Of a stretch of DNA of 64,000 nucleotides, positions 15,328 to 25,464 are shown one piece after another. The stretch comes from GCA-002733465 sp965230525. Its GTDB lineage: Bacteria; Pseudomonadota; Gammaproteobacteria; Enterobacterales; Kangiellaceae. Each line of letters opens with the position of its first letter. The first letter of the stretch is position 1. A program made the translations under genes and the position numbers. The notes below the pieces were generated by a model. That model had not been told where the DNA came from, made no database searches, and was given only the letters and a program-made list of their open reading frames with translations. The stretch is taken from NCBI GenBank assembly GCA_965230525.1, contig OZ246008.1, positions 558,001-622,000 on the forward strand, written 5' to 3'.

Positions 15328-16758
15328 TTATTCTGTTGGTAAGATTGACTCAACATACTGATCAACCTGATCGAGTAACGATTGATCTTTGTTTGGATCG
15401 TCCCGTAATGTTTCCATCAGCTCGCGATAGTCTGAATAAACTAATGAGTTGCCCGCCTCTTTGTCTAACAACAATGATTTTCTAAGTTTTTCCCAACGTG
15501 CATGCTCTGACGGATTAAGCGAATCAAGTGCATTACGCGCTCGATAACGGAATAGTAACTCTTCCAAACGATTGTCACTAAAATGGAAATTGGCGTTGGC
15601 TAATTCTTGCCAATCAGATTGACGAATTTGTTCCATTTTATTCTTGTCGGCATTGCTAAAAAATCCGCCGGAATAAAGTGCGTGGTCAGGATTAGTGGTT
15701 TTTTCAAATGTTTTAGCGTTATAAACTTCAGTCAATTTTCTGTTTAAATCGGCTAAGCCTGATTTAAGGTATTCGGCTTTTTGCAAACACTCTTCTACGT
15801 CGATTAGTAATCGCTGCTGACACGCTTCATTCAGTACACCTAAAGGTGCAACCGCGGGGCATTTGTTGTAGTGCACTTCTTTAATTGCTATCCGCTCGAT
15901 ACCTTCGGGAAGTTCGTCTTGTCGAGTGAAAATGCGCTGACTAATTTCCTCAGGGGTTAACTCATGAATTGCCTCTATATCTCTTGTGAGGTCAATACAA
16001 ATTACGCTGTTCTTGTTGGTAGGGTGAAGCGTAAGCGGCATCATTACACCCGTATATTGGTGTTGATTACCTAACATGCCAGAACAATGCACAAAGGGTT
16101 TATGACTCACCAAATCGATTTCAGCCATCACAAGGCGTTTATTTCTCAACCCCAACAAGTATTCAAACAATTTGGGTTGTTTCTGCTTGATTAGTTTTGC
16201 CATATTAATGGTGGCATAAACATCAGAAAGTGCATCATGAGCATCTTGATGTTCAATTTGATTGGCGGCGCTTAATAATTCAAGTCGAAAACTGACAACG
16301 CCTTGGTCATCAACAGGCCACTCGATCCCTTCGGGTCGAAGCGCATGCGTCATCCTAACTAAGTCAATGATATCCCAACGGGAATTTCCATTTTGCCATT
16401 CTCGAGCGTAGGCATCGTAAAAGTTTCGATAAAATCCGTGCCTGATCACTTCGTCATCGAAACGAATATTGTTGTAACCAAGAGTACAAGTATTCGCGAC
16501 AGAAATTTGCAAATGTATTTGTTGAAAGAAATCTCGTTCAGGTAAACCTTTTTGTAAGGCCATTTGTGGTGCAATACCAGTGACCAAACATGCTTCAGGG
16601 TTGGGAATAAAATCGTTTGAAGGTTTACAGTAAATATTCAGCGGTTCGTCGATAATATTGAACTCAAAATCGGTTCTTATTCCGGCAAACTGGCTCGGTT
16701 TATCTTTCGCTGGGTTAACACCAAAAGTCTCAAAATCAAACCAATAAAACGTATCCAT
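15328..16758 (-). CDS. sbcB: Exodeoxyribonuclease I
   Basis: 476 residues, matching the ~475 of E. coli exonuclease I, a 3'-5' single-strand DNA exonuclease used in recombination and mismatch repair. The DEDDh motifs are visible: FYWFDFETFGVNP (D8, E10) at the start, LGYNNIRFDDEVI near residue 95-107, and DAHDALSDVYATI near residue 180. The SH3-like and helical C-terminal domains follow (FSDNRLEELLFRYRARN). The start ATG overlaps the stop of the upstream STAS-like gene by one base (TAATG), so the two are coupled. Identification is secure. Confidence 0.97.
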   Translation of the reverse strand: MDTFYWFDFETFGVNPAKDKPSQFAGIRTDFEFNIIDEPLNIYCKPSNDFIPNPEACLVTGIAPQMALQKGLPERDFFQQIHLQISVANTCTLGYNNIRFDDEVIRHGFYRNFYDAYAREWQNGNSRWDIIDLVRMTHALRPEGIEWPVDDQGVVSFRLELLSAANQIEHQDAHDALSDVYATINMAKLIKQKQPKLFEYLLGLRNKRLVMAEIDLVSHKPFVHCSGMLGNQHQYTGVMMPLTLHPTNKNSVICIDLTRDIEAIHELTPEEISQRIFTRQDELPEGIERIAIKEVHYNKCPAVAPLGVLNEACQQRLLIDVEECLQKAEYLKSGLADLNRKLTEVYNAKTFEKTTNPDHALYSGGFFSNADKNKMEQIRQSDWQELANANFHFSDNRLEELLFRYRARNALDSLNPSEHARWEKLRKSLLLDKEAGNSLVYSDYRELMETLRDDPNKDQSLLDQVDQYVESILPTE

Positions 16759-17243
16759 TAGGCAAGCGACTTTGAAGAGAGAGGATCGCGACCTGACTGG
16801 TTCGTTTCATCGCCTGAACTTGTTGGTGCAGTGGATGACTCGGCGTTTCGGGTGGATAAATTCGATTGCTGTTGTAGCCAATTTTTGGCACTGTTTTGAG
16901 AGTCGAAATATTTCACATTAAGTCCTTTAATATATCCCATATGACACGCCACTTGGGTATCGGAAGAGGAAAGATGATTCAAGTCTATCACTGCAAGGGT
17001 AAGATTAGCGGGTTTTAATAACGCCACCACCGCGCGGTAATTTTCTATTGCCTTAAACGGCTGGTACTTTCCTCGCAAGGCCAAAGTGACTTGAACTAGC
17101 GATAGCTGATTTTGCTCGCACTGCTTTAGCAATTGTTGCCAAACCGGGAGGACTGATTGCTCCGAGCGCTCCCCGGTAATAAAGCAAGACAGAATATCGG
17201 CTTCAATATTAAACGATATTTTTGGCTGCAAATGATCGGTCAT
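16758..17243 (-). CDS. STAS/SpoIIAA-like domain protein
   Basis: 161 residues from the ATG at 17243; a GTG at 17273 would add ten residues with no better ribosome site. The body shows the alternating strand/helix pattern of STAS or SpoIIAA-like folds (ISFNIEADILSCFITGE, VTLALRGKYQPFK, LTLAVIDLN, GLNVKYFDSQNSAKNWL). The last 30 residues are Ser/Thr-rich and probably disordered. These domains act as small regulatory or lipid-binding modules; nothing specific can be said. It is immediately upstream of, and coupled to, sbcB. Confidence 0.6.
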   Translation of the reverse strand: MTDHLQPKISFNIEADILSCFITGERSEQSVLPVWQQLLKQCEQNQLSLVQVTLALRGKYQPFKAIENYRAVVALLKPANLTLAVIDLNHLSSSDTQVACHMGYIKGLNVKYFDSQNSAKNWLQQQSNLSTRNAESSTAPTSSGDETNQSGRDPLSSKSLA

Positions 17244-17448
17244 TGAATTCTCGGCTGTTTGGTCAATGCGCACTCAGGTGAGTATTGAGGATGCCAAACC
17301 ACCAAGGGAGGATCCTATTTCGCATTTTGACGCGTTGCTCTTATGGGTTTCAACTTAGCTATTCTAAGTTACCCAAAAAAAGCTTGCAAGGGTGCAGTCA
17401 AAACACACCGTGATGTAAAGGTTAAGTAATGTGTGAGCAGATTGGCTG

Positions 17449-17808
17449 CTAGGCACTACATATGGTGGCTTTTTGATCTTTTAAACGCCAACCGTTATTA
17501 CCTTCTACAAAAATTGCATAAGCCGTGCCGCAGCCAACCCGCGAACCTCGGTTAGGCAAGTCCGGAATAATACACAAACCAACTCCATTGGATTTAGAGC
17601 GAAACCAGAGAGTCTGATAGCTGCTTGGGATAGCAAACTTTTGCTTATTGATCAGCATCACTTGCTGCGATTCGGGGATGTCACTGACAGTCCAACTGCC
17701 GTTTGTAAACCCTGGGCAGTGATAAGCGGGATCGGATTCAGCAACACCTGGTTGCTTTGTCGCACAAGCGCTCAGAAAAACTATCAAGGTATAAAAAATA
17801 ACTCGCAT
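17449..17808 (-). CDS. Small lipoprotein, unknown function
   Basis: 119 residues with a lipoprotein signal (MRVIFYTLIVFLSACATK, Cys15 the likely lipid anchor). The mature part has three further cysteines (YHCPGF, GLCIIPD, VGCGTA, and ATICSA at the end), enough for two disulphides, and a central QVMLINKQKFAIPSSY segment. No family recognised. It stands alone between the STAS-like gene and the amidohydrolase gene, with about 230 gene-free bases on its upstream side. Confidence 0.7.
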   Translation of the reverse strand: MRVIFYTLIVFLSACATKQPGVAESDPAYHCPGFTNGSWTVSDIPESQQVMLINKQKFAIPSSYQTLWFRSKSNGVGLCIIPDLPNRGSRVGCGTAYAIFVEGNNGWRLKDQKATICSA

Positions 17809-18041
17809 GGTAGTAACAACTCTTAGTTATTCAGTGTGATGTGCTTTAGTATGAGTCAATGTTTAAGTTTGGCTGCATCTCAGTTTCAACCGATCACTTA
17901 AATACATCCTCTAAACTAAATACGAAAGCATTAGTAGTTATGAATTATTAAGAAAAACGGACATATTATCAACTACTAATATGCCCTTCTCACAATTAAG
18001 ACACTTTTATTCGATAAAACGTTATTTCTAATTAGACGTAT

Positions 18042-21000
18042 TTATTCAAAGAAAAGTTTGTTTCTTTTTTTAGGATGATGACCAACTTCGTTCATGGTTT
18101 GAGAATCGTACAAACGACCGTTTAGCATCACCATGCTGACATTATCGGAAGTGTATATATCCTTGGTGGGGTCGCTGTTGAGTATCGCTAAGTCAGCAAG
18201 TTTGCCTGTCTCAATAGAACCAATATACTTTTCCATACCAATATATTTAGCCCCATCTAAGGTTGCAGCCCGAATAACTTCTAGTGGCGTCATTCCGCCT
18301 TGGGCAAACATCCACATCTCCCAATGCGCTCCCAAGCCTTCACGCTGTCCATGTGCTCCAACTTGAACTCCCACACCTAAATCTTGCAACTCCGCTGCGA
18401 CTCGCGCGTTGTTAAAATGGTTGTAATCTTCCTTAGGTGCCATATCTCGTCGAATCGAACGCGGGTAAAGAATGTCTTTGGGCACATAACGACTGAGTAA
18501 CTCGTGCTTCCACACATCACTTTGCTGATACCAATAGTTTTCACCCCAAATACCACCAAACGCCACCACTAACGTTGGGGTGTAATTGGTTTCACTTTGC
18601 CCCCAAAGCTGCTTTACGTCCTGATAAATCGCCGCCATAGGGATCGAATGCTCAATACCAGGATGTCCATCCACAATCATGGTGAGGTTATGCTGAAAAG
18701 TGGAACCGCCTTCTGGAACAACCATCATATTGGTTTGTCGGGCAGCCTCTAGCACTTGTTGGCGTTGATCCCGGCGAGGCTGATTGTAACTTTTGACTGA
18801 AAATGCTCCTTGTTGCTTTAATCGCTCCAGATGTTTGCTAGCGTCCTCTAAACTATTAATTTCTGCGGTAATATAAGTTTCGGCACCATATAAAATCCGT
18901 CCTGTGGAAAAAATTCTCGGCGCAACGATTGTGCCTTTTCGCGCTAATTCAGCAGACGAAAAAATTTCAGCGGTGTCATTAGAGGGATCGTGAATTGTCG
19001 TTACCCCAAAAGCTAAGGTCGCCAGATTCATCCAGTTTTGCTGTGGTGTCAGTTGCTGACTTCCCTGACTACCATGCCAGTGCGCATCAACAATCCCGGG
19101 GATAATCGTTTTTCCAGCGAGGTTAATAGTTTTAGCATTGGCTGGCACGTCTAAGCTTCCAACCTCACCAACACCGGCAATTTTATTGTCTTTGATCAAA
19201 ACATCACCTTGCTGATAGATTTGATCACCTTGCATAGTAATGACCTTTGCCCCCGTCAACAGTGTGGTTCCACGCGGGATATCACTGTTAACTTGAAATC
19301 CGATATTACTGACTTGCGGCTCGAGAGATTTGGCTTTCCAAAGCTCAACATCAGGTAATTTTAATTGATGAAGCTCTGCACCTAACGACCAATTGATAGA
19401 ACGATTATCCTTGCCCCAAGATACATAACTTCCGCCCTCATCACTGATTTTAACCAAGGGTAAATTAGTCGATTTTGGCGAGATATTGATTGGCTTTGCG
19501 GCAAAAGTAAAAGGGATGACATAAAGCTGGTAACGCTCTCTAAAACTCAAAAACTGGTTGTTTGGAGAAAGCTGATACTCCGTTGCCCACTGACTACTCG
19601 CATGAGTGATAGCATCTAAACCTTGCAAATTAACACTCACCAAATTAGTTTTTCGGTTCTCAAATCGTGTTAGAAATACCCGTTTTCCATCAGTTGAAAA
19701 ACTCGGCGCACTGCCATTATTGGTGATTAAAGTCGACTTACCGCCATCCGCGCTTACTCGATAAACGCCGGGGTTAACATCAAAGCTTGGTGGCAATAAT
19801 CGGCCATGGGTCACTTTTTGATAAATCACTTGTTCACCATCCGGCGAAAACTTGGGGTTAATGTATTTACCCGGCTGTTCAGTCAGTTGACGACTGCTTC
19901 CGCCTCGCGCTCGGATCTTTTTCACCGCGCCCTGCTGTTGATCATTCCAGCTGGTGTATGTAATCCATTTGCTGTCTGCTGAATAGGAAGGATAGAAGGC
20001 AAACTCGTCTTTAGACTTAGTCAGTAACTTGGCTTTTCCGTCTGGAAGATTGCGCGTGTAGAGTTGTCCGAGCGCTTGAAACACCACTTGTTTACCATTT
20101 GGGCTAACTTGCACCCAGCGTAGCATTTTGGTATCAAACTTTTTCGGCGCAGGGTTTATCTCCTGCTTAACCGCCCTACGCATCTCTTTTTGTGTTTTGA
20201 CTTTAAATGGAATTTCTTCCGCAACCAGAGTGACTCGATCGAGTTTATGGATTTTGCCGCCAGCCCAAAAAATCAAATATTGACTATCGGGGGTCCAAGC
20301 AATGTTGGGATAAACACCATGAATTGCCCAAGTTTCTTGCATATCTCTTTCAAGCTTTTGGTAAATTGGCTTTTCGTTACCAGTGGTTAGATCTTTCAAA
20401 AAAAGACTGGATTGATTTCTGATCCGCTTCACAAACGCTAGATACTTTCCATCGGGTGACGGTGTTGGCCTAACCGCGCCTCCCATCCCAGAGACTTCTT
20501 TGCGAATATCGCCCTTTAATCGATCGATGGAAAAAATTTCGTAGATTGTTCGATTTGAATCTTTGCTATATTCAAATACCGCTCCGGGGGTTGAGTCTCT
20601 GGAAAAATAGACTCGCTTACCATCAGCAGAAAAAGCGGGCTCGCCGATATCTTTTTGATCGTTTGGACGTTTATTCAATTGCAAACCAGAGCCACCAGCT
20701 AGGTGATATAACCAAACTTCTCCCGCACCTAGCGAGCGCTGTGAGGTAAAGTGTTTTTTTGCTGCAATGTATTCGCCATCAGGGCTCCATGTTGGACTAT
20801 TTAATAATCGAAACGATTCTTTAGTGATTTGTCTTTGATTAGTTCCATCAACATGCATCACCCAAATATTGTCACCGCCACCTTGATCCGATGTGTAGGC
20901 CAACTGTTTACCGTCTGGACTAAACTTGGCTTGCATTTCCCATGCGATTGAGTGAGTCAATGGTTTCGCCTCACCACCTTTTATCGGCATGAGGTACAAA

Positions 21001-21224
21001 TCACCAAGCAAGTCGAACACAATCTGTTTTCCATCGGGGCTTACATCCACATTCATCCAGGTGCCTTCTGTCACATCAATTTGAGCAAAATATTTCTCGC
21101 CTGGCGGATTATTAACATCCCAACTAGCAGTTTCTGCTGCTTTTTTATCATCGGCTTGAAGAGCGGTATTTATGCTCAAGGCACCGAAAATTAACAGACA
21201 TAGTAAACTTGTATTGGTTTTCAT
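18042..21224 (-). CDS. Secreted TolB-propeller/amidohydrolase fusion
   Basis: 1060 residues from the ATG at 21224, which has an AAGGAA ribosome site and starts a clear signal peptide (MKTNTSLLCLLIFGALSINT). An upstream in-frame start would overlap the next gene and is rejected. Residues about 30-640 are WD40-like/TolB repeats (PDGKQIVFDLLGDLYLMP, FSPDGKQLAYTSDQGGGDN, SPDGKYLAFVKR and others). A metal-dependent amidohydrolase follows: VIDxHxH-type IVDAHWHGS near 725, KSYNQPRRD near 822, PEGGSTFQH, PGIEHS, GAHGQREGLGAHWEMW near 960. This fusion occurs in several marine gammaproteobacteria and hydrolyses an unidentified amide or peptide substrate, probably periplasmic. Confidence 0.9.
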   Translation of the reverse strand: MKTNTSLLCLLIFGALSINTALQADDKKAAETASWDVNNPPGEKYFAQIDVTEGTWMNVDVSPDGKQIVFDLLGDLYLMPIKGGEAKPLTHSIAWEMQAKFSPDGKQLAYTSDQGGGDNIWVMHVDGTNQRQITKESFRLLNSPTWSPDGEYIAAKKHFTSQRSLGAGEVWLYHLAGGSGLQLNKRPNDQKDIGEPAFSADGKRVYFSRDSTPGAVFEYSKDSNRTIYEIFSIDRLKGDIRKEVSGMGGAVRPTPSPDGKYLAFVKRIRNQSSLFLKDLTTGNEKPIYQKLERDMQETWAIHGVYPNIAWTPDSQYLIFWAGGKIHKLDRVTLVAEEIPFKVKTQKEMRRAVKQEINPAPKKFDTKMLRWVQVSPNGKQVVFQALGQLYTRNLPDGKAKLLTKSKDEFAFYPSYSADSKWITYTSWNDQQQGAVKKIRARGGSSRQLTEQPGKYINPKFSPDGEQVIYQKVTHGRLLPPSFDVNPGVYRVSADGGKSTLITNNGSAPSFSTDGKRVFLTRFENRKTNLVSVNLQGLDAITHASSQWATEYQLSPNNQFLSFRERYQLYVIPFTFAAKPINISPKSTNLPLVKISDEGGSYVSWGKDNRSINWSLGAELHQLKLPDVELWKAKSLEPQVSNIGFQVNSDIPRGTTLLTGAKVITMQGDQIYQQGDVLIKDNKIAGVGEVGSLDVPANAKTINLAGKTIIPGIVDAHWHGSQGSQQLTPQQNWMNLATLAFGVTTIHDPSNDTAEIFSSAELARKGTIVAPRIFSTGRILYGAETYITAEINSLEDASKHLERLKQQGAFSVKSYNQPRRDQRQQVLEAARQTNMMVVPEGGSTFQHNLTMIVDGHPGIEHSIPMAAIYQDVKQLWGQSETNYTPTLVVAFGGIWGENYWYQQSDVWKHELLSRYVPKDILYPRSIRRDMAPKEDYNHFNNARVAAELQDLGVGVQVGAHGQREGLGAHWEMWMFAQGGMTPLEVIRAATLDGAKYIGMEKYIGSIETGKLADLAILNSDPTKDIYTSDNVSMVMLNGRLYDSQTMNEVGHHPKKRNKLFFE

Positions 21225-21249
21225 ATTTAGTTCCTTAAAATTTATTGCG

Positions 21250-23445
21250 TTAGCCCGCAACGACTTTAACGGGCACTCCATTTAGTGCGGCGTTACCGGT
21301 TAATTGATCGACAAATTTTTCATCAGTGAGCTGGTTCACGCTAACACCGGTGTGGGCATTGGCAATTGATAGCTTGGTTGCATCCACTCCGTGTCCCCAG
21401 CCGTGTGGAATGGAGATGACGCCCGGGCGAATAGTATCGGTCACTTCAACCGGTATTTTAATTTCTCCCACCCGTGACGAGACTCGAATAAGCTCTCCAC
21501 TATTGATACTTAAATCTTTAGCATCTTGAGAATTAATGTGCGCAATGCAACCGGGCTTACCTTTGACTAACCGGTAACTATTATGCATCCAAGAATTACA
21601 GGTCCGTGGATCTCGACGCCCAATCAGCAACATTTGATTCTTGAGTTTAGGTTGTTCCGCTTTTTCAAGTCGTTGATTTACAAAACTGGTTTGCAGTCGG
21701 TTCAGATCATCAACAAACTCATTAGGAGCGACTTGAATTTTTCTATTGGGGGTTAAAATCCCTTGGGGAAATCTTGGCTTGAGTGGCCCCAAATCCAAAC
21801 CATGCTTATAACCAATTAATTTTTTAATGGTTAATCCCCCCGTCAGTTCAGGTGGCAAATTATGACTGTTCTTTTTGCCATAAGGGCCCTTAATCAGCGC
21901 TTTGTTTAACATGCCTTTCGGGCCAAGTAGCTTCATGACTTTTAGCTTAGTCCAGGTTTTTACCCGGGACTTAAGATCGTCCGAGCAAAATGCTTGCATC
22001 AACCCTGTATAGATTTCACCCTCAGTTAAACTACCCTGCTTAGGTGCGAACATTGGCTCAGAATAACGAGCGTAGTTTCTTACCGCGAGTTGGTTAAAAA
22101 TAAGGTCGTAATGAGGCCGCTCCAACGGTGATGGCGGCGGTAAAATAATATCCGCATATTTACTGGTTTCATTGATATAAAAGTCGATACTGACCATAAA
22201 ATCCAATTGCGCAAAAGCCTCAGTCAGCAATTGATTATTAGGCGTTGAAAGTAATGGATTCCCAGCGGCAACAAACATTGCTTTGATTTGTCCCTTGCCC
22301 GGAGTCAAAATTTCCTCTGCCAAAGCAACCACCGGTAATTCGCTGATCGTTTCCGGGTAACCACTCACACGGCTGCGATATCTGGCAAACTTTTTGGCTT
22401 TTGCTGGTTTATGCCCAACTAAATCGACCGCCGCAGTGGCAAACATTGCACCACCGGGACTGTCCAAATTACCCGTTAATAAATTAAATAAGTTTACTAA
22501 CCAATTAACGAGCGAACCAAACTCATGGGTTGAAACGCCTATGCGAGCATACAGCACAGCGCGCTTTGCCTGACAAAAGTCAGTGACCATTTTGCCAATC
22601 TCGGCACTACTAATACCCGTTAAGGACGCAACGGTGTCGGGATGATAGTCAGCTACCATTTGTTTGACTTGCTCAAGACCATCGAGATGAGGTTCCAGCC
22701 CATTACAGTGGACTAAGTCATGCTCAAACAAGAAGTGAAGCATTGCCATTAATAAAAAGGCATCGCTGCCCGGCTTAATTGGTAGATGTTGGTCAGCGAT
22801 TTGAGATGTTTCAGTAAATCGTGGATCGATGGTGATTATTTTCCCGCCGCGCTGTTGGATAGCCTTAAGACGCTTCTTAATATTGGGCGATGACATAATA
22901 CTGCCATTGGAAACCACGGGGTTAGCGCCCATAACGATCATATGCTCGGTTCGATCAATATCGGGGATCGGCAGCATCAACGGATGTCCAAACATTAACA
23001 TTGCAGCCAAGTGATGCGGCAACTGATCCACTGAAGTGGCGGAATAGCGATTCTTGGTTTTTAATTGGCGAAAAAAACTCGGCGCATAAAGTAGTGCTTC
23101 GAGATTATGAACATTGGGGTTTCCTTGGTAAACGCCAACGGCATCGCGGCCAAACTCTTGCTGTATTCTCTTTATTCGCTTGGCGATTTCATCAAACGCA
23201 TCTTGCCAACTGATGGGTTGCCAGCCATTTTTTGTCTTTTGAACAGGTGAGGTGAGTCGATCTTTATCGGTATACAAATCTTGCAGCGCAACCGCTTTAG
23301 GGCAAATATGCCCTTGGCTAAATGGATCTTGTTTATCACCCTTGATGGAATGGATCTGTTGACCGCTAAACTCAATTTTCAGCCCGCACATCGCTTCACA
23401 CAGATTGCATGTTCGGTAATGACTTTCCAATCCCTTTGCAGGCAT
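21250..23445 (-). CDS. Molybdopterin-dependent oxidoreductase (DMSO reductase superfamily)
   Basis: 731 residues. An N-terminal 4Fe-4S motif is present: CNLCEAMCG (C13-x2-C16-x3-C20) and a fourth Cys in GHICPKA near 48. Cofactor-binding segments follow (VYQGNPNVHNL near 104, IVMGANPVVSNGS near 172, ITIDPRFTETSQIADQHLPIKPGSD near 200) and the C-terminal molybdopterin-binding barrel (LLIGRRDPRTCNSWMHNS, IPHGWGHG). No Tat signal is seen, so it is probably cytoplasmic. No Cys/SeCys Mo ligand is obvious where formate dehydrogenases carry it, so the substrate is unknown. No small electron-transfer subunit is adjacent. It ends 25 bases before the amidohydrolase start and may be co-transcribed. Confidence 0.9.
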   Translation of the reverse strand: MPAKGLESHYRTCNLCEAMCGLKIEFSGQQIHSIKGDKQDPFSQGHICPKAVALQDLYTDKDRLTSPVQKTKNGWQPISWQDAFDEIAKRIKRIQQEFGRDAVGVYQGNPNVHNLEALLYAPSFFRQLKTKNRYSATSVDQLPHHLAAMLMFGHPLMLPIPDIDRTEHMIVMGANPVVSNGSIMSSPNIKKRLKAIQQRGGKIITIDPRFTETSQIADQHLPIKPGSDAFLLMAMLHFLFEHDLVHCNGLEPHLDGLEQVKQMVADYHPDTVASLTGISSAEIGKMVTDFCQAKRAVLYARIGVSTHEFGSLVNWLVNLFNLLTGNLDSPGGAMFATAAVDLVGHKPAKAKKFARYRSRVSGYPETISELPVVALAEEILTPGKGQIKAMFVAAGNPLLSTPNNQLLTEAFAQLDFMVSIDFYINETSKYADIILPPPSPLERPHYDLIFNQLAVRNYARYSEPMFAPKQGSLTEGEIYTGLMQAFCSDDLKSRVKTWTKLKVMKLLGPKGMLNKALIKGPYGKKNSHNLPPELTGGLTIKKLIGYKHGLDLGPLKPRFPQGILTPNRKIQVAPNEFVDDLNRLQTSFVNQRLEKAEQPKLKNQMLLIGRRDPRTCNSWMHNSYRLVKGKPGCIAHINSQDAKDLSINSGELIRVSSRVGEIKIPVEVTDTIRPGVISIPHGWGHGVDATKLSIANAHTGVSVNQLTDEKFVDQLTGNAALNGVPVKVVAG

Positions 23446-23653
23446 TTACTATGCTCCATGGCGCTTGTCGCGGTAAATCAGATGATTTGGCTATACTAAA
23501 TCAACCTCTGTTTAATTGCTAATATTTGCCTACTTTGTGAATTAATCCATAAAATTCAATCGATTAGAGCACTTAATCAGGGTAAAAATGCGCCATTTGA
23601 TTGCTTCTCGGACTATACTTACCGGTAACTGAATATATAGAGCCCTTTGCATT

Positions 23654-24700
23654 TTGAAAAAACCTACTCTGCCAGAATTTTTCTTACCCGACTTTTGTCG
23701 AGTACAGTCTATTTTTTTGGTGGTACTTATTGGTGAGTTGTTGGCGGTTATCTTTACTATGATCACCGCTTCACCCAGCACCGACGGTTGGCAAAAATTA
23801 GGACTTTATTCAATATCGTTACAGTGGATAAGTTTAAGTTCAGTCATGATCTTATGCTTTTTACGTCCTTCGCTTGCTGGTCTCAAAGATATTTTTGCAG
23901 GTGCAATTAGTCTACTGATCATTCTTACCGCCACCTTTATCTATACCTATGTTGCCATCCGCTTCTACTTTGGCTTAAATTTCGACTTAACCGTGTCCTC
24001 GCAATCACAATTTTTGTTAAAGAATATAGTTATTGCGGGTTTGATTGGCTCGGTTTTGCTGCGTTACTTCTATTTACAACAGCAATATCGTAAACAAATA
24101 GGGTTAGAATCCGCGGCTCGACTCGAAGCGCTACAGGCACGTATCAGACCACATTTTTTGTTTAACAGCATGAACGTAATCGCCAGCTTGACTCGCATCG
24201 ACCCTAAGAAAGCAGAAACTGCGATTGAAGATTTAAGCGACCTGATCCGGGCAACCTTAGATACCCACAATGAATTAATTCCACTCAATACCGAATTAGA
24301 AAACGGCAAGCGCTATCTCGCTATTGAAAGCCTTAGGCTCGGCGATCGACTCACTATTGACTGGCAAGTTGAACAATCCTGCCTAAGTTGCTTAGTGCCG
24401 CCTTTATCAGTACAACCACTGTTAGAAAACGCGGTGTACCATGGCATTCAAATGGTGCCTGATGGCGGTGTTGTCACGGTCAAAATTGATAAGCAAAAAG
24501 ATCATGTGGTGATTCAAGTAAGCAATCCGCGAGTCGACAAGAGTGAGCACAAAGGTCATGGCATTGCGCTTAACAATATTTCTCAAAGATTAGATGTGCT
24601 ATTTAAAGGCCATGCTCAGCTCGAGCAACACAGTAATGGAGATACCTTTAGGGTCACCATGACTATCCCAACTAAAATGCCCGTTCAACTTAACGATTAA
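23654..24700 (+). CDS. LytS/AlgZ-type sensor histidine kinase
   Basis: 348 residues from a TTG start. No good Shine-Dalgarno is seen, but the N-terminal sequence LPEFFLPDFCR matches the start of AlgZ-like kinases, so TTG is preferred over the ATG 35 codons later. Four membrane segments span about 19-135. The His_kinase box is RIRPHFLFNSMN with the phospho-accepting His near residue 174, followed by PLSVQPLLENAVYHG (N box) and HGIALNNISQRL (G box). This is the LytS/YehU class with no separate dimerisation domain. The response-regulator gene follows after 17 bases. Confidence 0.9.
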   Translation: MKKPTLPEFFLPDFCRVQSIFLVVLIGELLAVIFTMITASPSTDGWQKLGLYSISLQWISLSSVMILCFLRPSLAGLKDIFAGAISLLIILTATFIYTYVAIRFYFGLNFDLTVSSQSQFLLKNIVIAGLIGSVLLRYFYLQQQYRKQIGLESAARLEALQARIRPHFLFNSMNVIASLTRIDPKKAETAIEDLSDLIRATLDTHNELIPLNTELENGKRYLAIESLRLGDRLTIDWQVEQSCLSCLVPPLSVQPLLENAVYHGIQMVPDGGVVTVKIDKQKDHVVIQVSNPRVDKSEHKGHGIALNNISQRLDVLFKGHAQLEQHSNGDTFRVTMTIPTKMPVQLND

Positions 24701-24717
24701 ATTGACAAGGAAGGATC

Positions 24718-25443
24718 ATGAAACTTCTAGTAGTTGATGACGAGCCACTGGCTCAACAAAGATTAAAACAGTTGTTGGCTGAAATTGAATCGGTCGAAAC
24801 TATCACCACAGCCAATAATGGCTTACAAGCGATTGAGGCGTGTCAACAAGATAAACCTGACGTCATTTTAATGGATATTCGCATGCCCGGCATGGATGGC
24901 CTAGAAGCCTCACAACATATTTCTCAAATGGAAGCCCCACCAGCAATTATTTTTACCACCGCGTATGACGAATATGCATTAGATGCGTTTAAAGCCAATG
25001 CAGTGGACTATTTATTAAAACCGGTAAGAGAACAAGCGTTAAAAGATGCGATTAACAAAGCTTGCTCTTTAAACAGCGCTCAACTAGAAACAGTTCGTTC
25101 ACAGCATGAGGGGCGCACCAATATTACAGCAAAAATCAGTGGTAACATTAAGCTAATTCCGGTTAAGGATATTATTTATTTTCAAGCGGAACAAAAATAC
25201 GTCACCGTCAAACATTTACATGGCGAAACCATTATTGAAGATACGCTTAAAGAATTACAAAATGAATTTTCCAAAACCTTTGTAAGAATTCATCGCAATG
25301 CCATCGTTTCTAAAAAGTACATCACCGGTATTCATCGAGATAATAGTGGGCACTCTTTTGTGGTGCTCGGCGACGAACAAAAACACTTAGAAATTAGCCG
25401 ACGCCATTTAACTGAAATTAAAAAATTGATGTCCGAACTTTAG
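24718..25443 (+). CDS. LytTR-type response regulator (AlgR-like)
   Basis: 241 residues. Receiver domain about 1-118: acidic pair VVDDEP, phospho-acceptor Asp in VILMDIRMPGMDG near 54, Thr in IFTTAYDEYA near 83, Lys in DYLLKPVRE near 103. LytTR DNA-binding domain about 138-240 (IPVKDIIYFQAEQKYVTV, FVRIHRNAIVSKKYI, LEISRRHL). A ribosome site AAGGA precedes the ATG. It pairs with the kinase just upstream. By family it binds direct repeats and regulates surface or virulence functions in AlgR-like systems; the targets here are unknown. Confidence 0.93.
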   Translation: MKLLVVDDEPLAQQRLKQLLAEIESVETITTANNGLQAIEACQQDKPDVILMDIRMPGMDGLEASQHISQMEAPPAIIFTTAYDEYALDAFKANAVDYLLKPVREQALKDAINKACSLNSAQLETVRSQHEGRTNITAKISGNIKLIPVKDIIYFQAEQKYVTVKHLHGETIIEDTLKELQNEFSKTFVRIHRNAIVSKKYITGIHRDNSGHSFVVLGDEQKHLEISRRHLTEIKKLMSEL

Positions 25444-25464
25444 TCAGTTATTGAGTGGCAAAAT

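Noticed and set aside
21224..21281. Longer start for the amidohydrolase (first in-frame start at 21281)
   Set aside because: It has no signal peptide before the true MKTNT start, overlaps the molybdopterin gene, and the ATG at 21224 has AAGGAA.
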